Shown here piece by piece: positions 44,417 through 51,350 of a DNA stretch of 64,000 nucleotides; within the stretch, counting starts at the first letter, position 1; each line of letters starts with the position of its first letter. Under the pieces are notes generated by a model. It worked only from the letters and a program-made list of their open reading frames with translations. It was not told the origin of the DNA and searched no databases. A program made the translations under genes and the position numbers. Source of the DNA: Bradyrhizobium sp. BRP22 (GTDB lineage: Bacteria; Pseudomonadota; Alphaproteobacteria; Rhizobiales; Xanthobacteraceae). The stretch spans positions 124,001 to 188,000 of the forward strand of contig NZ_JADYVX010000003.1 in NCBI RefSeq assembly GCF_020194175.1. The letters run 5' to 3'.

Positions 44417-45262
44417 GTGGCCGCAAACTTTGAAACGAAGAATGTCGTAGCGGGCGGATTCAACACTCGTTATCTCGAGGCCGGAAAGAAGGGCCAGCCG
44501 ATCCTGGTTCTGATCCACGACGGCGCATTCGGCACCACCGCGGAGCTGTGCTGGAGCCGCGTCATCGATCGCCTCGCGGCGGAGTATCATATCTTCGCAC
44601 CGGAATTGCTCGGCTGGGGAGGGACTGACAAGGTCGTATTCTTCGATCGCTCTCCCTATGCAGCGCGCATCCCTCATGTCGCGGCTTTCGTCGAGACGGT
44701 CGGCATCCCATCGGCCGATTTCCTGGGAGCATCGTTCGGCGGTTCGCTGACGATGCGGGCCACCGTCGCTCCAGGCAACCCGTGGCACATCCGCCGCGCG
44801 ATCTCGATCACCGGCTCCGGCGGGCCGTACCGTCTTCAGTCCGGTATCGAGGCGTTGGCCGAATATACCCCAAGCCTCGAGGCTGCCCGAAAGCTGACAG
44901 CGTTGATCGCAGGATCAGCGGATGGTTTGGACGAGCACATCCGGCAGCGTCATGAGAACAGCCTTATCCCGGGGCACTGGGAAACGTTGATGGCGCCGCG
45001 CCTGCGCAATCCTTCGGTGGATCGCTCGCCGCCGCCTGATCCATATCTGGATCAACTGGCCGCCACCACCATTCCCACCTTGCTGGTGGAGGGCTTGCGC
45101 GACCCGCTGCTTGAGCCGGGCTGGTCCAGGAAGCTAGCCGATCTTTCGCCGCGCATTTCCGCTGTTGCGATCGAGGCCGGGCATGAGCCCAACATAGAGG
45201 CGCCCGCGGAAGTGTGCCGGCTGGTCACCGCTTTTCTGAACCAAGGCGGAGAAGTGACATGA
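44417..45262 (+). CDS. alpha/beta hydrolase (esterase)
   Basis: A 281-residue alpha/beta hydrolase with the nucleophile elbow GASFGGS (Ser106), an oxyanion-hole segment LIHDGAFGT, and the catalytic His in AGHEPNIEAP near the C-terminus. GTG start at 44417 with GGGAG upstream. It overlaps the Baeyer-Villiger monooxygenase by 4 bp (ATGA). Coupling of an esterase to a BVMO fits hydrolysis of the ester that the BVMO makes, as in 4-hydroxyacetophenone degradation. Confidence 0.88.
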   Translation: MAANFETKNVVAGGFNTRYLEAGKKGQPILVLIHDGAFGTTAELCWSRVIDRLAAEYHIFAPELLGWGGTDKVVFFDRSPYAARIPHVAAFVETVGIPSADFLGASFGGSLTMRATVAPGNPWHIRRAISITGSGGPYRLQSGIEALAEYTPSLEAARKLTALIAGSADGLDEHIRQRHENSLIPGHWETLMAPRLRNPSVDRSPPPDPYLDQLAATTIPTLLVEGLRDPLLEPGWSRKLADLSPRISAVAIEAGHEPNIEAPAEVCRLVTAFLNQGGEVT

Positions 45263-47265
45263 ACAAGGTCGCATTCGGCACCCGGCCCGGCCGGCAAACG
45301 GATGGCCTGGAGAAGCTGGATCATGTTCTTCCGATCGCTGCGAGCGATGCCGAGATCGAGGCCGCCGTTGCGGAGGCAGATCTGCCGGCCTTGCTGGCGG
45401 CGCTGGCCGTTCTCACGGGCAACGATCGCCTCATCGCCGACGATCTGCAGCCGCCGCCGTTTCAGATGGGCGCTTCCATCAAGCCGCAGGGCGGGATGAG
45501 CGCCGAGGCGCAAGCGAAGGCGAGGCGGTTGGCGACACAGAGCCTGATCGTCTACCGCGACAACGGATGTCCGCCGCCCGATCCTTCTGCGGCTGTTCTC
45601 GAGCGAGCGATGCGCTTCCTCGCGCGGGATGCGGGAGATGAGTACCTGCCATTGCTGAGGCACGAACTCGGTCTGCCACGGGATATGGGAGCGCCCGATT
45701 GGCATAAGAGCCAGACTGCACCGAACAGGGAGTTTCGTGTCGCTGTCATCGGTGCGGGATTGTCGGGCGTTGCCGCGGCGCATCGCCTCGCCCAGGCAGG
45801 TGTCGATTACACCGTGTTCGAGAAGAACCCCGATGTCGGCGGGGTCTGGTGGAGCAACAGCTATCCGGGCTGTCGCCTCGATACGCCCAACTTCGCCTAC
45901 AGCTTCTCGTTTGCGCAGAAGCAGGACTGGCCCGAGCAATTCTCGCGGCAAATAGAGATCCAGAAATACATCGCCGATGTCGCGCGCGACACGTCGGTTC
46001 GCGACAACATCGAGTTCAATACCGAAGTCGTTTCGCTCGTTTACGATGAGGCGACCGCAACTTGGAGCTTGCGCACCCGCCGCGCCGACGGCGCGATCAG
46101 GGATCAGACCTTCAACGCGATCATCACCGCGGTTGGCCAGCTAAGCCGCCCGGCAATTCCCGACATTCCCGGGCTAGATCGCTTCAGGGGTGCCTGGTTT
46201 CACTCCGCCGAATGGCCGGCCGGATTTGATGTTGCCGGCAAGCGCGTCGCCGTCATTGGAACGGGAGCGAGCGCCTATCAGATCGTACCCTCGATAGTGA
46301 GCGAGGTTGCCGAGCTCAAGGTGTTCCAGCGCAATCCGCCGTGGATGCTACCGACCCCGAACTATCACGAGCTGATCAAGCCCGGCATGGCCTGGTTGCT
46401 TCATCACGTTCCTTATTACGGTCGCTGGTTCCGGTTCTGGCAGTTCTGGATCGCAGCCGAGGGGCGTCTGCCGCTTGTTGCTGTCGACCCCGGGTGGGAT
46501 CATCCGATCTCCGTCGGGCGCGCCAACGAGAGCCTCCGCCTCGAATGCATGGCGCATCTGGAGGCGCAACTCGTCGACCGTCCGGATCTCCTGAAGAAGC
46601 TGACCCCGACCTATCCGCCGGGCGCCAAGCGAATGCTGCGAGACAATGGCGTCTGGACATCGGCTCTCAAGCAACCTCATGCGAGTCTGCTGGTCGACGG
46701 CATCACATCCATCACCGAAACAGGTGTCGAGACGCCGGACGGCACTTTGCATGAAGTTGACGTGATCGTATTCGCCACCGGCTTTCTCGCGTCGGACTAT
46801 CTTGCGCCGATCAAGATCGTCGGGCGGGGCGGAAAGGATTTGCACGTGTGGTGGGGCGGCGACTGTCGCGCCTATCTCGGGATCACCGTTCCCGGCTTTC
46901 CCAACCTGTTCATGACGGGAGGCCCCAATACGGGAGTGGTCGTCAATGGCAGCGCGATCTTTTCGGCCGAGTGTGCCGTCGAGTACGCCCTTTCGGCGAT
47001 CGGGCAACTGCTTGCGGGCGGGCATGCCGCGATGGACGTCCGGGACGCGCCGTTCCGGGCGTTCAACGAGCGCGTCGATGCCGGCAATCTGACGAAAGCC
47101 TGGGGCGTCGCCAAGACGACGAGCTGGTACAAGAACCAATTTGGAAGGGCCTCGCAGACCTGGCCGTTTTCGCTGCTGGAATATTGGCGCCTGACCGAGA
47201 CCGCGGATCTTGCCGACTATGAGCTGCTGCCTGATTCCACGTTCAGGGCTGATGGCGGCGGGTGA
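45259..47265 (+). CDS. Baeyer-Villiger flavin monooxygenase (HAPMO-like)
   Basis: A 668-residue flavoprotein. An N-terminal helical extension of about 150 residues precedes the FAD fingerprint GAGLSG (165-170), the BVMO signature FxGxxxHxxxWP (F309-H315-W319) and the NADPH fingerprint GTGASA (334-339). The long N-terminal extension and total length match 4-hydroxyacetophenone monooxygenase. It inserts oxygen next to a ketone carbonyl, giving an ester for the overlapping esterase. The start is the ATG at 45259. The 3' end overlaps the convergent MarR pseudogene by 23 bp. Confidence 0.9.
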   Translation: MNKVAFGTRPGRQTDGLEKLDHVLPIAASDAEIEAAVAEADLPALLAALAVLTGNDRLIADDLQPPPFQMGASIKPQGGMSAEAQAKARRLATQSLIVYRDNGCPPPDPSAAVLERAMRFLARDAGDEYLPLLRHELGLPRDMGAPDWHKSQTAPNREFRVAVIGAGLSGVAAAHRLAQAGVDYTVFEKNPDVGGVWWSNSYPGCRLDTPNFAYSFSFAQKQDWPEQFSRQIEIQKYIADVARDTSVRDNIEFNTEVVSLVYDEATATWSLRTRRADGAIRDQTFNAIITAVGQLSRPAIPDIPGLDRFRGAWFHSAEWPAGFDVAGKRVAVIGTGASAYQIVPSIVSEVAELKVFQRNPPWMLPTPNYHELIKPGMAWLLHHVPYYGRWFRFWQFWIAAEGRLPLVAVDPGWDHPISVGRANESLRLECMAHLEAQLVDRPDLLKKLTPTYPPGAKRMLRDNGVWTSALKQPHASLLVDGITSITETGVETPDGTLHEVDVIVFATGFLASDYLAPIKIVGRGGKDLHVWWGGDCRAYLGITVPGFPNLFMTGGPNTGVVVNGSAIFSAECAVEYALSAIGQLLAGGHAAMDVRDAPFRAFNERVDAGNLTKAWGVAKTTSWYKNQFGRASQTWPFSLLEYWRLTETADLADYELLPDSTFRADGGG

Positions 47266-47829
47266 TCGCAACCTGGGCGGCCTGGGCATAGAGGCTCGAG
47301 ATCAATTCGAGATAACTGCCCGCGGCCTCGGACTTCTCGGCCCAGCCATCCAGCGCTTCCAGCATCGGCGGCAGGGTTTCCGCCCGCAGGCTGGCATATG
47401 CTTCCGTCACGGAGCGGCCGCTCTCGGTGGCGCGATAGCGCGTCTCCTTGCGCGACGAAGAACCCGCCGTCTCGATGAGCCCGGCCCGCATCAGCTTGCG
47501 CGTGGTGTATTGTAGGTTCGGGACATCGACGCGGTTGAGCAACTGCCCGATCTCTGACAGCCGCTTTGGCTCGTCGCCATCCTGACCACGTTGAGCACGG
47601 CGACGTCATCGCCCGTGAGCGGCACGTCGCAGACGGCGGCAAGGCACGCAGACTTCCAGCGATAATAGGCCTGCGCCAGCCGCTCCAGCCCGAATTCGAA
47701 TTCCGTCAGGCGTCGCTCGGTATCGGTGCGCGCGAGATGCCAGGATCCCGGCTGATCGGCCGTCGCCTGCGGCTTCAGCTTTGCCGCCCGGCCGTTTCGC
47801 TTCACCGCGATCTTCTGCGTCTTCTTCAA
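47243..47829 (-). pseudogene. MarR-like winged-helix regulator, frameshifted
   Basis: Two minus-strand frames together make one winged-helix protein of about 195 residues. The first (47829 down to about 47575) ends its good sequence at DVAVLNVVRM. The second resumes with DEPKRLSEIGQLLNRVDVPNLQYTTRKLMRAGLIE and the C-terminal dimerisation helices. The frames join if one G is restored near 47577 (ATGGCGACGAG read as ATGGGCGACGAG). It is divergent from the dienelactone hydrolase gene, whose promoter it would regulate. It is a pseudogene or a sequencing error. Confidence 0.75.
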
Positions 47830-47898
47830 AAACGTCTCCTGCGTTCACGCGCCGCTCACGGCCTGGGCATGTCCTGCCCAATCTATGCCATTTACAAG

Positions 47899-47928
47899 TT
47901 GAATTCTTACCTTAAAAATTCAATTAAG
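47899..47928. promoter_or_regulatory. AT-rich inverted repeat, candidate MarR operator
   Basis: TTGAATT (47899-47905) and AATTCAA (47917-47923) form a perfect 7-bp inverted repeat with an 11-bp spacer. CTTAA (47911-47915) and TTAAG (47924-47928) form a second overlapping pair. The site lies in the gap between the MarR-like gene and the dienelactone hydrolase start and is strikingly AT-rich. Confidence 0.5.
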
Positions 47929-48002
47929 AAAGCATGATGAAGTCGCTACGCCCAGGGCTGTTCGGAATGGGTCGGAGCGCGCAGGGAGAGAAGGCCGATA
48001 CG

Positions 48003-49235
48003 ATGGCGGGACAGTGGATCGACATCGCCGCGAAGGATGGCGGCAGCTTCAAGGGCTATCTCTCCGTTCCCGCTTCGGGCTCCGGTCCGGGCATCCTGCT
48101 GCTGCAGGAAATCTTCGGCATCAATGCCTCGATGCGTGCGGTGGCCGACTACTACGCGGAAGAAGGTTACGTCGTGCTCGCGCCGGATCTATTCTGGCGC
48201 ATGGACCCCGGCGTCGAGCTCGGCTACAGCGAGGCGGATTTCGGCAAGGCGATGGGCTACTACCAGCGCTTCGATGTCGACCAGTCGATCAGGGATGCGG
48301 CCGACGCGCTGCAAGCTTTGCGCGCGCGTAGCGAATGCAAAGGCAAGGTCGGCGCGCTCGGCTTCTGCCTGGGCGGAAAGCTCGCCTATCTCGTCGCCGC
48401 GCGCACCGACGTCGATTGTGCCGTCAGCTATTACGGCGTCGGCATCGAGGCCGATCTCGGCGAGGCCGGCGACATCAAGGGGCCGATGGTCTTTCATTTT
48501 GCCGAGCTCGACCGCTTTGCGCCGGCGGAGGCGCGCGAACAGATCAAGGCGGCATTTGCGGCACGTCCCGACGTCGAATTCTATCTCTATCCCGGTTGCG
48601 ATCACGCCTTCGCCGCGCCGGAGCGGGCGAGCTTCAACAAGCCCGCGACGCTGATGGCGCATACGCGTTCGATCGCGCTGTTCCGGAAAGTGTTAGGTCC
48701 CCGCTACGATCTCTCCGCGTTGTGGGACAGGCATACCGAACTTGAATTTGCGACGCGCTCGGCGGAAGAGACCATGAAGACCATGGTCGCCGAGCCCTAT
48801 GTCAATCACATTCCGACCCTGACTGGCGGCGTCGGCTATCGCGATCTCTTGCGCTTCTACAAGAACCACTTCATCCCGAAGACGCCGCGGGACACCAAGT
48901 TGGTGCCGATCTCGCGCACCATCGGTGCCGATCGCGTCGTGGACGAGATGCTGTTCTGCTTCACCCACGATATCGAGATCGACTGGATGCTGCCCGGCAT
49001 CCCGCCAACCGGCAAATATGTGGAGATCCCGCTGGTCGCGATCGTCCGCTTCCGCGGCGACAAGCTCTACAACGAGCATATCTATTGGGATCAGGCCTCG
49101 GTGCTGGTGCAGATCGGGCTGCTTGATCCTGCGAAGCTTCCGGTGGCGGGCGTCGAGATCGCGAAGAAGCTGGTCGATGAGGCATTGCCCTCGAACGCGC
49201 TGATGGCGCGCTGGGCCGAAAGCGCCCCGCAATGA
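48003..49235 (+). CDS. dienelactone hydrolase fused to an NTF2/SnoaL-like domain
   Basis: A 410-residue protein. Residues 1-230 are a dienelactone hydrolase with the triad Cys122 (GFCLGG), Asp170 and His201 (GCDHAF). Residues 235-410 are an NTF2/SnoaL-like alpha+beta barrel (LLRFYKNHFIP, DEMLFCFTHD, VRFRGDKLYNEHIYWD). I choose the ATG at 48003 (MAGQWID) with AGAAGG upstream; the frame opens at 47934. The first domain hydrolyses an enol-lactone such as carboxymethylenebutenolide. The second may bind or isomerise the product. Confidence 0.85.
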   Translation: MAGQWIDIAAKDGGSFKGYLSVPASGSGPGILLLQEIFGINASMRAVADYYAEEGYVVLAPDLFWRMDPGVELGYSEADFGKAMGYYQRFDVDQSIRDAADALQALRARSECKGKVGALGFCLGGKLAYLVAARTDVDCAVSYYGVGIEADLGEAGDIKGPMVFHFAELDRFAPAEAREQIKAAFAARPDVEFYLYPGCDHAFAAPERASFNKPATLMAHTRSIALFRKVLGPRYDLSALWDRHTELEFATRSAEETMKTMVAEPYVNHIPTLTGGVGYRDLLRFYKNHFIPKTPRDTKLVPISRTIGADRVVDEMLFCFTHDIEIDWMLPGIPPTGKYVEIPLVAIVRFRGDKLYNEHIYWDQASVLVQIGLLDPAKLPVAGVEIAKKLVDEALPSNALMARWAESAPQ

Positions 49236-49244
49236 CCAGAACAG

Positions 49245-49275
49245 GAGAACGGCGCCCGCGAGAGGCGCCGTTCTC
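49245..49275. terminator. hairpin after the dienelactone hydrolase fusion
   Basis: A perfect 12-bp stem GAGAACGGCGCC / GGCGCCGTTCTC with a 7-base loop, 9 bp after the stop codon. There is no T-tract, so it may only partly separate the downstream SDR gene. Confidence 0.45.
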
Positions 49276-49304
49276 GCACATGATCCATATCGGTGAGGTG
49301 CCGC

Positions 49305-50024
49305 ATGACCGAGACCATCAAGGGTTCTGTCGTTTTCATCACCGGCGCAACTGGCGCGATCGCGCAGGCGCTGATCGCCGAACTCAAGGCCCGCGGCGCG
49401 GCGAAGATCTATGCCGCGGCGCGCGATATCTCCGCGCTCGCGGTGTCCGATGACCTGCTGCCAATCAAGATGGATGTCGCCAGTGATGAGGACGTCGCGC
49501 GCGCCGCAAGCCGTGCGTCTGGCGTTACGCTCCTGATCAACAATGCGGGCGTCAACCACAACACCGCCTTCATGCTGGCGCCGGATCTGGCCTTCGCGCG
49601 CGACGAGATGGAGATCAACTACCTCGCGCCGCTACGGGTGACGCGGGCCTTCGCGCCGATTCTGATCAAGAACCGCGGCGCAGTGCTGAACCTTCTCACC
49701 ATCCTGGCCCGCGTCAATCTGCCGTTCATGGGGTCTTATTGCGCATCCAAGGCGGCGGGACTGAGCATGACGCAGGGGCTGCGCGGCGATCTCGCACCAG
49801 AGGGCGTCCGCGTCGTCGCGGCGCTGCCCGGCGCGATCGACACTCGGATGACCGCGGTGCTCACGATCCCGAAAATGACCACGGCGGAGGCGGCGGCGGA
49901 AATCCTCGACGGCTTCGAGAGGGGCGAGGAGGAGATCTATGTCGGCGAGATGGCCCGTGGCCTCGCGCAAGGCCTGACCGAGGATCCGAAGGCAGTCGAG
50001 CGCCGACTGGCTTCGCCGGGCTGA
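49305..50024 (+). CDS. SDR family oxidoreductase
   Basis: A 239-residue SDR with TGATGAIA as the cofactor loop (a variant of TGxxxGIG), NNAGVN, and YCASK holding catalytic Tyr and Lys. The start is the ATG at 49305 (MTETIKG), with GGTGAGGT upstream; the frame opens at 49293. The substrate is unknown. It is separated from the upstream hydrolase by a hairpin and ends just before the convergent XRE-cupin gene. Confidence 0.87.
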   Translation: MTETIKGSVVFITGATGAIAQALIAELKARGAAKIYAAARDISALAVSDDLLPIKMDVASDEDVARAASRASGVTLLINNAGVNHNTAFMLAPDLAFARDEMEINYLAPLRVTRAFAPILIKNRGAVLNLLTILARVNLPFMGSYCASKAAGLSMTQGLRGDLAPEGVRVVAALPGAIDTRMTAVLTIPKMTTAEAAAEILDGFERGEEEIYVGEMARGLAQGLTEDPKAVERRLASPG

Positions 50025-50031
50025 AGCGGCA

Positions 50032-50772
50032 TCAGTCGTTCTCTCTGATGTAGCAGATGATCGAAAGAAAGCGGATCGGCAGGGTCACCATTTCTTCCGG
50101 CCCGTGCGGCGCGTCGGCGTCGAAGAACAGGCTGTCGCCTGGTGTCATCGTGTAGCGCTTTTCGGCGTGGCGGTAGACCACCTTGCCTTCGAGCATGTAG
50201 AGAAACTCCATGCCGGAGTGCTGGAACAGCGGAAATACGTCCGACTCGTTCGTCAGCGTGATCATGTAGGGCTCGACCACGAGACGCGAGTTCTGGTCGC
50301 CGTTGTAACCGAGCAGGTGATACTGATGCCCGCTTCGCGTCCCGCGCCGCTCGATCGCGAGACCTTCGCCGGCCTTGACGAAGCTGACCGAACGCCGCTC
50401 TTCGTAGCGGCGAAAGAACGAACTGACGGGGACACTGAGCGCGCGCGCCAGCGCCTGCAGCGTCGTGAGCGAGGGTGAGGTCATGCCGTTCTCGATCTTC
50501 GACAGCATGCCAAGCGAGATGCCCGCCGCTTCCGCCAGATCGGAAATCTTGATGCCGAGCTTGTTGCGGAAGTTGCGGACCTCGCGCCCGATCGCGACTT
50601 CGAGAATGTTGTCGCGTGGCTCGCTCAGCGCGTGGGGATTCTGACTGCTGAGAACCTTCGCTGGATCAAGCGGCGCCTTGATGCCGTCAGAACGTTTCCA
50701 GTTGGCGACGTTCTCGGCCTCGCGTTTGGCAGCCGTCTTCGACGTTCGAGCCTTCGTCTGCGCCTTCACCAT
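50032..50772 (-). CDS. XRE family regulator with C-terminal cupin
   Basis: A 246-residue regulator. An N-terminal basic tail of about 60 residues precedes a Cro/C1-type helix-turn-helix (ISDLAEAAGISLGMLSKIENGMTSPSL) and a cupin domain with GMEFLYMLEGKVVYRH and MTPGDSLFFDADAPHG. XRE-cupin proteins commonly control amine and polyamine catabolism. It lies 16 bp downstream of mgdD in the same direction and is the likely local regulator of the methylamine-type genes. Confidence 0.9.
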   Translation of the reverse strand: MVKAQTKARTSKTAAKREAENVANWKRSDGIKAPLDPAKVLSSQNPHALSEPRDNILEVAIGREVRNFRNKLGIKISDLAEAAGISLGMLSKIENGMTSPSLTTLQALARALSVPVSSFFRRYEERRSVSFVKAGEGLAIERRGTRSGHQYHLLGYNGDQNSRLVVEPYMITLTNESDVFPLFQHSGMEFLYMLEGKVVYRHAEKRYTMTPGDSLFFDADAPHGPEEMVTLPIRFLSIICYIREND

Positions 50773-50788
50773 GCTGCGTCCTCCTCGC

Positions 50789-51349
50789 TTAGGACACTAG
50801 GCTTCCGGCGTCCGTTACGCTGCCTCCGAATTCCCCGGCAGAATCTGTGAGGCACGATAGCATGTAGGCCGATGAGGCGCTATCGGCCAGCACGTGATAG
50901 GTCAGTCGCTGCGCAATGTCCGCCCGCAGCACGATCGAACTGAGTCGGGCGACCGAAGTCTGCGCGATCGCAAGATCCTCGAAGCGGTGCGGCCTGAGGT
51001 CGACTGCACAGAGCTTGGCAAGCATCGCCGGCGCGCCATCGCCCTGGACAGCGAACCATGCATGGCTGTGGCGGCGGGGCATCGGATAGGTTCGTTCGCC
51101 ATCCTCGATCCGCCATCCGTTTTCCAGGGGCGCGAAAGCATCTTCGTTTGCGTCCAGCGCGCCGAGGAGGACAATTTCGCTCGCGGCAAGCACCATGCAG
51201 AGGGCGCCGCCGGCTTGCCGGAACGCGCGGTTGGGTTTGTTCTCGACCACGATGCCTCGCTTCTGCATCGCCGGCAGCGTGCCGCGGCCCTTGAAACCGA
51301 GGCGGGGCAGTTCGGAGAGGTCGACGATGCCGAGCCGAGCAGAGACCAT
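50789..51349 (-). CDS. mgdD: N-methylglutamate dehydrogenase / sarcosine oxidase gamma-like subunit
   Basis: A 186-residue SoxG-family subunit. The start is the ATG at 51349, one base after the stop of the alpha-like subunit, with GGAGATG as ribosome-binding site; the longer open frame to 51460 lies inside the alpha gene. The gamma subunit is structural and resembles the folate-binding GCV_T fold. It is the last of four subunits encoded in the order beta, delta, alpha, gamma. Confidence 0.85.
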   Translation of the reverse strand: MVSARLGIVDLSELPRLGFKGRGTLPAMQKRGIVVENKPNRAFRQAGGALCMVLAASEIVLLGALDANEDAFAPLENGWRIEDGERTYPMPRRHSHAWFAVQGDGAPAMLAKLCAVDLRPHRFEDLAIAQTSVARLSSIVLRADIAQRLTYHVLADSASSAYMLSCLTDSAGEFGGSVTDAGSLVS

Positions 51350-51350
51350 G

